Of a stretch of 64,000 bases of DNA, positions 1 to 13,261 are shown piece after piece. A program made the translations under genes and the position numbers. The notes beneath the pieces are model-generated. The model worked only from the letters and a program-made list of their open reading frames with translations, had not been told where the DNA came from and made no database searches. Source of the stretch: Acanthochromis polyacanthus (lineage: Eukaryota > Chordata > Actinopteri > Pomacentridae); assembly GCF_021347895.1 (NCBI RefSeq), contig NC_067120.1, forward strand, positions 19,949,361-20,013,360, in the 5' to 3' direction. Each line of letters starts with the position of its first letter. Within the stretch, counting starts at the first letter, position 1.

Positions 1-1001
1 GTAAAGATGTGTAAACACATAATAAATGGATGAAATAAATAATGTGTTGCTGACAGTGAAGTGTAAAAACTGAACAGTCACAAGACAAGTTGTATTATGA
101 AGAGAGGAGCTTAATCTGCAGCATTATTCTTAATGGAAGGATGAGGAGAACATCAGTGCTGCTCTTCCTCACAGTGATGGAGAGAAGACTGTTCAGACAA
201 CCACAGGTAGATGTTCATGTTCTCTGTAGCTCTCAGTCCATCAGATCAGATGTTCCCAATGATCCAGACCAAGGCTGGAAGGAAAAGACACGAACAGTGA
301 AAAGAAGATCTCCAAGGTTCTTTCAGTCCAACTGCTGGAACTTTAATTTATCAGAGTGAACACATCAGGGTATGAATGAAACACAACAGAGTGTTGTATT
401 TTGTCCTACTTTCTAATCTTATAGAAATGTTTGTTTTCCTGGTTGAGGCCAAAGAGTATTTTACTGCCTTAGATGGACAATAAAGTTTATTATTTTTATT
501 CTAATGTATCATTAGCATTAACATGAGCTCCACAGTTATCTGACCGTACACTGTTGTAGAGAAAAAAATGTCTGAAACAAAGAACAGAGATAGTAACTCA
601 GAACTGAATTGTTCTTCATTTATTGAACTGAGAGATTAACATTTATCAGTAACAAAGTTCTGTGGAGGAACGTTAACATAGATTAATTTCTATCTGTTGA
701 TCATAAATGAACTGCACCTCGAAACAGCAGTTTCCCTTATGACTGATCTATTATAATTGATCAGCTGTGACCTACACCTAATAGATAACATTGACTAACT
801 GGGATTAGCCTCAATGTAAACACAAAGTTAGGAAACATAAATTGAGATTTGCAGAACAACTTTAAAACACGATGTTAGAACATGTTTATATCAGAGGTTA
901 CAGTCTGATGGTAACTTACAGTAACTTCACTGCTTTATATGTGATATTGTCCAGAAGTAGAGAAGAGTGCAACTCGTTACAAAGTTGACTTTAACACTTA
1001 C
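1..1001. other. Unassigned left edge
   Basis: No convincing coding exon is seen. One 89-codon open frame (90-359, plus) has no recognisable domain, and its first residues lie in low-complexity sequence. AT-rich, intergenic or intronic in look. It may be the first intron of a minus-strand gene whose first exon sits at 1002 onward. Confidence 0.4.
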
Positions 1002-1150
1002 CTGTAGAGTTTATCTCCACTTTTGGAAGCTAACGTTGTTAGCAGCAGCGGTAGAAGCGTCCATAAACCGCAGAAGCCGGTAAATGTGGGCGGGACAGAG
1101 AGTCCTCGGCTCTGATTCAGTCTGACCAATCACGGCTCCACCCTTGCTGA
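1002..1150 (-). promoter_or_regulatory. Candidate 5' noncoding exon and promoter of a minus-strand gene
   Basis: On the minus strand an ideal splice donor (CAG followed by GTAAGTG) lies at 1002/1001, preceded by a GC-richer stretch. A GC box (GGGCGG, plus strand near 1088) and an inverted CCAAT box (GACCAATCAC near 1123) follow upstream on that strand. The arrangement resembles a TATA-less vertebrate promoter and a short first exon of a gene running leftward out of the window. No coding sequence supports it, so this is inference from signals only. Confidence 0.35.
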
Positions 1151-1479
1151 TGACCACTTCCGGTCTCAGAAAATGCAAAACTTGTCTTATTTCGTTTCTG
1201 TCTCTTACTTATTTTATTTTTTGTTTTTGTAAATAAAAAATGAAAATCAAAGCATTTTTTTAAAATTGGTATATCCCTTTTTGATCGTGAAAAGGAAAAA
1301 AAAGCCTTGTATTTCAATTTTAATTTTTGCCTTTGAAAACGAAAATCAAATAACCATTCGTTTTTTGTTTTTCAATACCTGCTTTACAACGGAAAATCCA
1401 ATTACCAAAATATACACGGACCTGTGCCTCTCACGCTGCTGCAGCCCGGAGCAGAGGTGTGAACTTCACAGTCTTTTAT

Positions 1480-1534
1480 AGCCTGCTATTAGAGCAGGCT
1501 CCTTGGCTACAAGACTGACAAGTCTTGTAGCCAA
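1480..1534. repeat. Two adjacent perfect hairpins
   Basis: First hairpin: 8-bp arms AGCCTGCT / AGCAGGCT with a 5-nt loop (1480-1500). Second: 14-bp perfect arms TTGGCTACAAGACT / AGTCTTGTAGCCAA around the loop GACA (1503-1534). Only 2 bp separate them. They may be the internal part of a miniature element or a structured transcript. Confidence 0.7.
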
Positions 1535-2530
1535 TGAGCTCCGACGTGATTTGCTCAGCAGTTACTTGGGAAATAAGTCCCGTCCACTTTTGTCACCATC
1601 GACAACGGTTGGCTGTTTGGCCACGGAAGGCCCACCAAAGTCACTTGATTGGTTGAAATGAGGTGTCAATCAAAAGGTTAGCGTTCAGCAGCCATTTGAG
1701 AGATGTAGTTCGCTAAAAAAATGTTGTACATAAACTTACATAAAGGTATGAAGAGATATACAGAGAGTATGGAACGCGCATCGCGACGTGCCGAAGCCGA
1801 GCTATTTGTGGATTATTTACTGATTTCAAGACATGTTTTGGACAAAATATTATACTGGCTTGTTTTGTCTGGATGATAGCTTGGATTATGGCCGTTTTTT
1901 GTGGAATATTTTCATCTGTGACCAGTTATAAGCCTTCAGAGGTGAGTTGTACACGTTTACGTGATTTGTTGTTTGTTGGACAACTGAAAGTGGTTTATAC
2001 CGGCGGATTCATGAGAATCTAAGCTTTCCATGGGTGTATAGTGTTTGTATCATCGAGTTTGCAGCTTCGTTCAATTTTGAAAAATGCTTATGTAGATCTT
2101 AAAACGGCCCGCCTGCGGGCCGCTGAACCGTAACGGGTTGTTTAAAAAAATAACTACATTACATCATTGCTGTACATGTGTCTAAGAGCAATATTCAGTG
2201 GTTTACGTAAGGTGCACGTAGGAACTCTTTATTTCTCAGCTTACTTCTAGCGGCATCCACCAAACACTCTGCTGTGCGGCCCCGAATACCCAGCAATGCC
2301 TTGCGGCATCCAACATGTCACATGGTATGTGTTGCTAGGCAACTACAAATACACATTCTTCAATTGCTTCATTGCATTTGTTTACACTTAAACGAGGTGC
2401 TGAGACTGTGTCAGTGTGCAGACACTTCTGCACAGTGTATTAACGGATTTCAAAAGGACAATGGGACTTGAAATTTGCAGGACATCGAGATTAAACTCAT
2501 CAACCTTTCCACAACAACAAGAGGAAGTAC
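1535..2530. other. Unassigned, repeat-like stretch with an 18-bp palindrome
   Basis: No intact gene. A short open frame of about 35 codons (1771-1878, plus) starts MERASRRAEAELFVDYLL and is not recognised. At 2105-2122 the palindrome CGGCCCGC-CT-GCGGGCCG forms a tight GC hairpin in an AT-rich background. The stretch looks like remains of a mobile element, but I find no pair of termini. Confidence 0.35.
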
Positions 2531-3341
2531 CACTACAAGATTCTCAGTAGTGGTACTGGTCATGTTATGTACTTTTTAGTTGTTAAGAAGAACCGATTGG
2601 AGTATGTGGCTCAGCAAACATATTACGTCTCCACAGGCGAAAATCCTGAAAAAGCTCATGAGCCACAACTCAAAGGGTGATTCTCACGAACATGGTACAA
2701 CTTATAGCGAAATTGGAAAAACATTAATTACACAATTTTTCCTCCCCTTTTTCTAAAATAGGATCTCATGTCAATATTCAGTTTGAAATTATAAACTATA
2801 TTCACATTTTTTAGGTATTTTCAGACGTTTTTCTTGAGACTTTGAGGAAATAAATTCATTACCGTAACACATTTGTAATTATGAAATATGAATGAACAAA
2901 ACTTTTTTTGGCCTTTTTTTGACAACAAAGACTTTCTTGTGATGAAGGGTGGTGGGTACCACAAAAAAATATTTATTACGAACAAATCATATTATTTTTG
3001 TACAAACATTTATTTCATCTCTGTAACATGGAAACAATTTTTTACATCGATTTTCATTGTGATTTTGTTTATAAACATTACATTGAAAAAACGATAACAC
3101 AGCAGTGAACAGGCTCTTTCATATTTAATTAAAATATTAGACATTATGAATAATTAATTAATGTAACTGTAAAAATTCATCAAAAAATGTAAATTGCGGT
3201 AATGAAAAAATGTAACGGTAATGAATAACAATGTTTCAGAAATGAACACTTCATAATTTAACTATTTTAATTACACATAAACAATAAAATGAATTGCCAT
3301 CTACTCCTAAACTCCCCAATCTATTAACAAGCAACTATATA

Positions 3342-3840
3342 CAGTCACCTCCAGACCCGGGCAGACGAGCAGCGGCAGGTGTTAGCCGACCAGCTAGCGG
3401 GGGAGACCGGGGGAGAGCAGCCGGCGGACCCGCAGAGTTAAAAATGACAGCTCCGGTGGCTTGGTGCTTTCCTTTTTTTTTTTTTTTTTTTTTTTTTGGG
3501 GGGGGGGGGGGCGCAGACCAGTGAGGCGGCAATTTCTGCAAAATTGTAGTGAGGCGGTGGCCTATACCAGCGGGGCGGCCTGCCTCGTCGGTCATATAGG
3601 AGGGGAGACACTGTAATATTTGTTCCAATACTTTTGCTCACTTGAAAAGTGAGTGGGCTCAAAGAAAAGGTGCTCTGTCCTGGGTTGTTTAACACATCTA
3701 GATGTAATTACCACAAAATAAAAGCTGGAACTCTGAACTTTTGTATCATATTCATCTTTTATCTGAAACCCAAACGTCTTCAGTATACAACAAAAACAAA
3801 GGAATTGAACTTGCTGTTCCAATACTTTTGGAGGTGACTG
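3342..3840. mobile_element. TA-flanked miniature Tc1/mariner-type element
   Basis: Termini CAGTCACCTCCA / TGGAGGTGACTG, flanked by TA on both sides (3340-3341 and 3841-3842). The right half, with AATACTTTTGGAGGTGACTG, matches a dispersed fish Tc1-like miniature element known to me by pattern. The left half is replaced by a GC-rich piece and a homopolymer tract, so this copy is a composite. It lies inside the 2675-7314 element. Confidence 0.7.
3473..3511. repeat. Poly(T)25 directly joined to poly(G)14
   Basis: About 25 T followed at once by 14 G on the plus strand. The open frames predicted across it (poly-Lys or poly-Pro) are artefacts. Confidence 0.85.
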
Positions 3841-3930
3841 TACATGCATAATATATACATATCATAGTTTGTTGTTCCTGTTCAATACATTCTTCTTTGG
3901 CGTGTGTGTGTGTGTGTGTGTATGTACATA

Positions 3931-5564
<1,634 letters not shown>

Positions 5565-5585
5565 TAGGCTTTGTCATTGTTCACA

Positions 5586-6538
5586 TCAAATTTCTTTAAT
5601 GTCTTCCAAATAATACCAGACCTTGTCACCAGCAAATTTGATGAAGGGGATGTAGAAACGGTTGTCACCCGCACAACTCATGTTATCGACCTCATATTGG
5701 CCACCAGCAAACTGGATTATTGAGGAAAAAAAGATTCATTAAAATAGCAAAATGCTGACGATCATGAACTTGCTGTTTTGAGTATTATGTGATTATGACC
5801 ACCATCTGAACTCATGGGTGTAACCATGCATTCTTTGGAAGTGACAGGTCTCACCCAATATTGTGGTAATGCCAGTGTTTAATTTGTGCTGGATACTTGA
5901 TCCTTTGATTGAACTTCGGATATTTACACACTTAACTCCCTTTTTATGTTTTTAACTTGTCTTAAATCTACCTGTGTAACAGTGCCAGGGTACAGGTCTC
6001 CATCATAGTCCACAAGGACCCAAGTTCCAACTTTGATCATCTTTTCAGACTCTTCTTGTTTCCTGTGAGTGAAAACAAACTCCTTTGCAGTGAAGCAGTC
6101 ACAGAAGTGACTACAAAAACATGACACCTCTCTAAATTTGATTCTCCCAGGCTCGTTTGCAACAATCTTTGGAGAAAATGAAGAAAGTTTAGTCATTTAC
6201 AATATGAAAATATACAGCCTAGACAGATTGATCATTATTATTAACATCGTTTAGATGTGGTTATGGCCCTATAGTACAACGTACACAATGTGAAGAGCAA
6301 AAGGAACAATTTCACAAATGTGTGTTCTGCTATTCTCTTTCCCTTATTTAGGCCTATCTTTCTCTTTCTTTTTCCTATACTCCTGCAGAAGTACTGGGTC
6401 GCTGTAAATTTTCTGTCTATGTTTCTCCACCCTAGCTCTTGATGCAGCTCTCTTTTTTTCACTTTCTTTTATTCTTGAGGAATTTCGGTTGGCATAAGTC
6501 AGTAAAACAATATGGACAATAATAAACATTTTAATCAT
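5586..6538 (-). pseudogene. Unknown multi-exon protein remnant inside the 2675-7314 element
   Basis: Minus-strand exons with proper splice signals. An N-terminal piece at about 6344-6480 encodes a very basic helix (KKRAASRARVEKHRQKI). A piece at about 6085-6180 reads VANEPGRIKF then a Cys-rich CFCSHFCDC. Exon 5972-6062 reads GTWVLVDYDGDLYPGTV. The last exon, 5586-5711, reads FAGGQYEVDNMSCAGDNRF and ends DIKEI-stop. The exon pair 6062-5972 / 5711-5586 joins in frame, and the VDYDG-LYPG block looks like a Tudor/SH3-like barrel. I believe similar basic-N-terminus, LYPG-type C-terminus proteins occur in many copies in aquatic animal genomes, but I know no assigned function. The middle is missing: only about 160 bp separate the N- and C-terminal pieces. 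Confidence 0.55.
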
Positions 6539-8940
6539 TATGTAATAAACAACAACATTTATGAATAGTTTATGTATTCTAAACGTTTTCTTATTTTTTA
6601 AATAAACTGTTAATTACCGTAATCTTATCTTTCATTACCGCGACAGGCCTCCAAATTACACGGTAATGAAAGCTACGCATTACGGTAATGAATGACATTT
6701 ACCTAAGCTAGCTTAAAATGGCAGTATGCTATAATGACTCAGCAAAAAATTTTAACCAGCAGTGCCAGCTCTCTACTACTTTCTTTACAGTAAACTATCT
6801 AATTGAAGATTTTTTTAAGAACATGAAATATTACACATTACGGTAATGATCATCTATGGTGTGGAAGTAGACAGATGTAACAATTAACTTAAGGATTATC
6901 AACATCAAAAAATGCCAAACAATCTTACCTTGCAGCCATCTTTCCTCTTGTGTTCTTTGTGATGCATTATGGGTAAGAATAACTTTATTTAAAATAACGC
7001 TGTGATTATGACAGGGCGATGAACAAGGTGCAACGGTAATGAAAGCTGCATGTTAGGACACTCCATTTCCCTCAAATATTTTTTCATACAAGTTAGGTAA
7101 CCATTATAGCTTATCATAATCTACTAAATAATATAGTTTTAAACAGATTTATATAATTTTCTGTAAATTTGCTTGAATATTCATGATGCTACATTGAGGT
7201 GAAACCATTAAATTTTTTCACTGGACGCATTACGGTAATATTTCAGGTTTCAGGTCAAGTATGTCCCTAAAATCTTTGAAAACATAGCTTAGGTTGACTT
7301 AATGAGAATCACCCCAAAGGAGTCCAACATCACTGAGTACAAAGGAGACATCTTCTTAGGAAATAAGTGGCTCCTGGTGTTTGAAAAATTGGACATCACC
7401 CTGTGGGACTATGTGTTGAATTTAGCACAGCCAATGCGACTGGAACACGTCCGTACAGTTATTCAGCAGGTGTGACCTTCTATTGTCTCCTTATATTTCT
7501 CTCCTTCAGTGGTGCTAGAATCAACATCGGTGGTTCAGGAACCTTTACAACTTCTACTTTTATTGTCATGTGACAGATTTCTTTAACAAACTCCTGATAA
7601 ATGTTGTTACTTGCAGATGGCTGTTGCTTTGAATGCAACAAAGAGTGCTGGCATAATCCACACTGATGTGAGGGAGGATAACATCACGATGGTGGATCGC
7701 GTGAAGCAGTCCTTCGGGTTCAAGCTCATTGACTTTGGTTTGGCCAAGTACAGGTCCAAAGCCAAAGCAGGAAAGCTACTCCAAGTACCTGAATATAGGT
7801 AGGAAATACTGATACATTTTAAAGATTGAGAAATCTTGAATTCAGCGCTATCTCCTTACTGTCGAGTGCGTCACATCTTCATTTGATGTTTTTTCCACAT
7901 TCAGTGCTCCAGAAATCACCCTGGGCCTGCCGTATTCAGAGGCCATCGACGTTTGGTCCTTAGGCTCCGTGATGGCCTGGATGATGACTCAAGATAGTCT
8001 CTTCAGATCAGACAAAGACTCAGAATACTGGACAATGAGTGAATTACTGCAGCTGAAACACATTAGAAGCCGTCACAGGATTAGCTTCAGGTCTAACATG
8101 GTGTTATGTTTTGTTTGCAGCTCCGACGCATGATCCGTCTGCTGGGTCTGCCGCCGCAACATCTCATCCATGCTGGCTGGAGATCACCATTATTTTTTCA
8201 GAAAAAGTCTAATGGTTTGTGGCAGCTGAAGGTACAATACTCCTACTGTGATTTTACCTCTGACCTTTACTCACTCAATGAGACAAAGACTTTAGTAAGC
8301 ATCATTGTTTTCTTCTTTCAGACACCTGGAGAGTGTTTTGAGAAGGATCTCTTCTACTGCGACCGCACAGTTTACAGGTTGGACTCTCTGGATGAAATGA
8401 AAACGGTAGGTAGTTTAGGAAGCAGCAGCTAGTTGCTGAAAAGTCCCGTTCATTTATGGTAATCACATTTGACGGTGGAAGGTGATTTGACCGCTGTTGG
8501 ACTTTCCAAATGTTTTCTGCACCAGGTGTATTCTGAGACGGACAACCCAGCAGAGGCTGATGAGAGGAGGGAGTGCATCGAGCTGCTGAAGGCGATGCTT
8601 CAGTGGGATGAGGACGACAGAATCACCCCCAGTGGTATCCTCAACCATCCTTTCATCACCAAAAACTACCTCAACAGCAGCTCCCCCACCAGGAGTTGGT
8701 AAGTGTGTTTCTATTTACTTTGTACACAGGTTGTGAGACATTAGCAGCCCAGCAGGTGACAAAAGACTGATATGGACTTTTGCTGATTTCCATGTTTACA
8801 TTCTCTGCTTGTCGCATGTAAACCCAACAGTGTATGTTTCCTTTTTTAGCGATGAACCTAAACCCTCCACCAGCAAGTTCATCATGGTTAAGCCTGCAGA
8901 CCCAGAAAACAGAATTAACCTGACAGGTTTGCCTGATGAG

Positions 8941-9060
8941 AACAGTGACCTGATGATTGGTGAGTATGAGGACAGTGACCTGATGATCGGTGAGTATGAG
9001 GACAGTGACCTGATGATCGGTGAGTATGAGGACAGTGACCTGAAGAGCTGTGAGTATGAG
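8941..9060 (+). repeat. Four 30-bp tandem repeats coding DSDLMIGEYE
   Basis: Four in-frame 30-bp units inside the last exon of kinase copy 1. Units 2 and 3 are identical; unit 4 is diverged (DSDLKSCEYE). The array is followed by a 41-bp exact copy (9058-9098) of the kinase segment at 8610-8650 (DDRITPSGILNHP), then a stop codon. Confidence 0.9.
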
Positions 9061-9111
9061 GACGACAGAATCACCCCCAGTGGTATCCTCAACCATCCCT
9101 AATAGAAATAA

Positions 9112-10240
9112 ATGTGGCTCAGCAAACATATTATGTCTCCACAGGCAGAAATCCTGAAAAAGCTCATGAGCCACAACTCAAAGGAGTCCAGCATCATTGA
9201 GTACAAAGGAGACGTCTTTGTAAAAAAATCAGCGGCTCCTGGTGTTTGAAAAATTGGACATCACCCTGTGGGACTATGTGTTGAATTTCGCACAGCCAAT
9301 GCGAATGGAACACGTCCGTACAGTTATTCAGCAGGTGTGACCTTCTATTGTCTCCTTATATTTTTCTCCTTCAGTGGTGCTAGAATCAACATCGATGGTT
9401 CAGGAACCTTTACAACTTCTACTTTTATTGTCATGTGACACATTTCTTGAACAAACTCCTGATAAATGTTGTTACTTGCAGCTGGCTGTAGCTTTGAATG
9501 CAACAAAGAGTGCTGGCATAATCCACTGTGATGTGAAGGAGGATAACATCACGATGGTGGATCGCGTGAAGCAGTCCTTCAAAGCCAAGCTGATTGACTT
9601 TGGTTTGGCCAAGTACAGGTCCAAAGCCAAAGCAGGAAAGCTACTCCAAGTACCTGAATATAGGTAGGAAATACTGATACATTTTAAAGATTGAGAAATC
9701 TTGAATTCAGCGCTATCTCCTTACTGTCTAGTGTGTCACATCTTCATCTGATGTTTTTTCCACATTCAGTGCTCCAGAAATCATGGTGGGCCTGCCGTAT
9801 TTAGAGGCCATCGACGTTTGGTCGTTAGGGTGCGTGATGGCCGGGATGATGACTCAAGATAGTCTCTTCAGATCAGACAAAGACTCAGAATACTGGACAA
9901 TGAGTAAATTACTGCAGCTGAAACACATTAGAAGCCGTCACAGGATTAGCTTCAGGTCTAACATGGTGTTCTGTTTTGTTTGCAGCTCCAACGCATGATC
10001 CGTCTGCTGGGTCTGCCGCCGCAACATCTCATCGATGCTGGCCGGAGACCGCGATTATCTTTTCAGAAAAAGTCTAATGGTTTGTGGCGGCTGAAGGTAC
10101 AATAGTCCTACTGTGATTTTACCTCTGACCTTTACTCACTCAATAAGACAAAGACTTTAGTAAGCATCATTGTTTTCTTCTTTCAGACACCTGGAGAGTA
10201 TTTTGAGAAGGATCTCTTTTACTGCGACCGCACAGTTTAC
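9112..10240 (+). pseudogene. HIPK-like protein kinase, copy 2 (frameshifted, 3'-truncated)
   Basis: A near-identical duplicate of copy 1, introns included: 1129 bp against 1128 bp for copy 1 once the inserted element is removed. Exons correspond to about 9145-9333, 9482-9663, 9770-9910, 9986-10096 and 10187-10240. The first exon has one extra base in an A-run (TTTGTAAAAAAATC near 9220), which leads to a premature stop (GVW-like frame replaced by PGV-stop). It keeps a more canonical catalytic loop (IIHCDVKEDNI) and DFG. Homology stops at 10240, mid-exon, where AT-rich unrelated sequence begins, so the last C-lobe exons are absent. The frameshift and truncation make it a pseudogene. Confidence 0.8.
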
Positions 10241-10685
10241 CACCTTTTAATATTTAATTTTCTTTTTAAATGCTTCATTGTATTTTCTGTTTAATTCCTA
10301 TTTAACATTTTATTGTCTTTATGATTTAATTTTCAAATTAAACATTTAATGTTTTTAATTAAATGTCTTGTCTTTTAAAGGTTTAATAATCTAATTAAAT
10401 GGTTTGTATATTTTATAAATATTTAATATTCTTCTTTTTTTTAATTAATATGTTTATTTGGAAGTTTGACATAGAAACTGCAGGACAGTCACATTGGCCT
10501 TGTATATACATGTACATTTGAAGGGAAAAGAAAATATTTAAACTCATACAAGTCATGTAACATCTTATCTCTACGATTCCAAATCTATACAATTTCTTAC
10601 TGCACCAAATTGTTCTGCCCTTGAAAATTTTTTAGTTTTTTGTAATAACAACTTGAAAATAGAAACTTAAACAATTATATATACC

Positions 10686-10752
<67 letters not shown>

Positions 10753-11909
10753 TATCTAAGCCACTGAACACTGGAGGGAGATATAGTGGACTTCCATTGC
10801 AAAAGAAGATCTATTTAATATTCTTCTTGTTTAATTGTATTTTTTAAATGTTGAATTATCTAAAATATTTCATCTTTAATGTTTTATATTTGTGTATAAA
10901 TTTGTTTAATTTCATAATTACATGTTTTGTATCTTCTGTTTAATTATCTAATTAAATATTTTGTCTAATATAATTTAATGTTTATTGTTTTAGTTTCATC
11001 ATATTGTTTTTTTCCTTTGATTTAATTGCTTTTTCTAATGTAGTTTATTTCTTTTCTCTGTCAAGACTTTAACCCCAACCTTAAAAATGAAACAAACCCT
11101 TAAATCACAACGAAAATACTTCTGTTGTCAGAATCATGAGTTAGTTATTCATTTTATCAATTCAACTTTATTTGTTTAGCATCTTTCACACAGATGACGA
11201 AACTAAACAAGCAAAGAGGGAAAGAAAACAATGCTAAAACTATGATTAAAACTCAAAAACAATTAAAAAAAAAAGATTTAACATGGTAATAAAATCTCTT
11301 GTGTCCAGGGGATGGAGGGAGTTTATTGAAGTCTTCTTGGGCTCACACAGTAAATCATTTAAAATACAAACTTAATATTCAGTCTAAGTAAACTGGAAAG
11401 TGCAGAGCGACAGAAGAACCAACAATATCTCCTGTTTGCTCCTTCAATGAATCGACTCTTCTTGTGCTTCCACACCAAAGAACTACAGACTCTTCACAGC
11501 CTGCTTAAACTCTTCATACAGGACCTCACCACACAGGTCAAGAAGGTTTCCTTCTAATTTCTACTCTGAAGCTCACCTTCTCCTGCTCAAACTGCTGACA
11601 AATGTTTGTGCTGCTCTAAAGTCTGGTCTCCAGAACTTCCTAAAAACTCTCAAAGTCTCTTCTGCTGCAGGTTGCTTTGTAGAACTGTTTCAGAAAACCT
11701 CACTAAACCACATGGAGGCCTCAAGATAGTCGTCCAAATGAAACCGTACAAAAACCAAACGAGCACAACCCAAACACTAAAGTCTCCTGCAGCTTACCAG
11801 AGAATCACATTTACCAAGACAACTATCCAGTACAAAGCCCTAAAACACATTAAAGAGGATTTTACTGCTGGAAGCCAATGCCTAAAGAACAAACTAAAGC
11901 AATGGAGCC
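10241..11909. other. AT-rich region without recognisable gene
   Basis: Rich in ATTTAAT-type runs (10241-11060), with a TA microsatellite and no open frame of interest. The 104-codon frame at 11606-11920 shows no known domain and has biased, repeat-like composition. Confidence 0.5.
10684..10747. repeat. (TA)n microsatellite
   Basis: About 60 bp of TA repeats with one interruption. Confidence 0.95.
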
Positions 11910-11916
11910 AAACCCG

Positions 11917-12497
11917 GTAACCTTGCCAGCAAGTTGATTTCTCGCGATATTTGTGAGTTCAAAAATCTCTCAAGAAACCATCTTGCTTCGCTCCCGCCTT
12001 CACTTTTCATACAGCACCAAGTTGGTTCGCGGCCAATCACGCAGCAGTATTCGTGTGTGGGGCGGGATAATGGGTGGGATATCCGGGTGTGACGACAACA
12101 CCAAGCGCCAGTAGATCAAAACAAACACGGCAACGGAGGACAACGATCGTGTAGATGCTGCTATTAAGTCAGTTTTAGCTGAATCTCCTATCGCTTCTTT
12201 GAAGGAAGAACAACGAGAGGCGCTTTGCGCATTTCTGGATGGTAAAGATGGTTGTGCTTTTTTACCTACGGGTTTTGGTAAGAGTTTAATCAACCAATTG
12301 GCTCCGCTCGTTGTGACGACATATTAAAGTTTACCGCGATTGGCTAAAAACAAACCTGTCAGAGGCAGGACATACTATTGCATTGTCCAATCCGTGCCTC
12401 TTTCCTCCGAACGGATTTACATGGAGCGGTCCCAGATTGATATTGTGGAGTACTATCAAGTACTACACAATTATTAATCTGGCTATTGCCAGGTTAC
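11917..12497 (+). mobile_element. TIR element carrying a RecQ-like helicase fragment (R1)
   Basis: Ends GTAACCTTGCCAGC and, on the reverse strand, GTAACCTGGCAATAG. It is flanked by the direct repeat AAACCCG (11910-11916 and 12498-12504; 7 or 8 bp). Inside, one plus-strand frame (about 12121-12325) encodes LKEEQREALCAFLDGKDG followed by FLPTGFGKSLINQLAPLV. That is the Q-motif-to-Walker-A part of a RecQ/SF2 helicase, ending in a stop soon after. No further helicase motifs exist, so this is a captured or residual exon in a 581-bp non-autonomous element, not a helicase gene. Confidence 0.7.
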
Positions 12498-12504
12498 AAA
12501 CCCG

Positions 12505-13261
12505 GTTCAGTGAAGAGAAGCAGAGGAAATGTTTGACTGCAGACATAAAGCAGGAAGACACTGAGCTGCTCAGGTGTTCCTGATAACACCAAGCAGCCAC
12601 CTGGACAGCCAATAGGAACGCAGCTTACTGGAAGTCCAGACGGCTGGCTTAGTGAAGGAAATTTAGTTTAAAGTTGAAACAGAAAGTTAACAAAGAAAGT
12701 TGAAAACCACCTTCTGATACCTGAAATGTCTGAGTTTTCACACAAAGAACACCTGAACATGTCAAACTGGTTTCATAGTAGAACCTTCACTAATATGGTG
12801 TGTTGCTCAAAAAACATTACGACCGTCTGTCTCAGGTCGCCAAGGAAAGGCACAAAAAAAGGACAAACGCTGGTTTCCAGGGCATTAGGCGGACATTTAT
12901 TTGAAAGAGTAAGTTTACAACAACACAACATGTGAGCAGAAAAGTCACAAAGTCTGTCTTTAGCTGAAAATATTAGTTTTTGTCTTTTTTATTGACCAAA
13001 CTTTTCAGGAAGTAGATGAAGAATAATTAAAGCTCTCATGTAGAAATCCAACTTATTTTGGATCCTTGTGGAGAGTTTAGTGTTAGAGTTTGTAAAGCTG
13101 TTGTGTTTTTAGAGTCACATGGATTGTTTCGACATTTAATAACTGAGTCCTGAAATAAAATTACAGTTGTGGATTTCTGTCATTTAGTCTGGGCTAAACA
13201 AATAACAGCAGTCATTATGAAGAGTCTGGACTGAGGTTTCTCACTTGATCAAAACATGAAA
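12505..13261. other. Unassigned spacer
   Basis: No exon, RNA gene or repeat boundary that I can support. Short frames only. Confidence 0.4.

Noticed and set aside
3294..3695. Open frames with poly-Phe/poly-Gly or poly-Lys/poly-Pro
   Set aside because: They are created by the T25-G14 homopolymer tract.
12000..12330. Second helicase gene
   Set aside because: Same reason: a fragment within a 581-bp mobile element.
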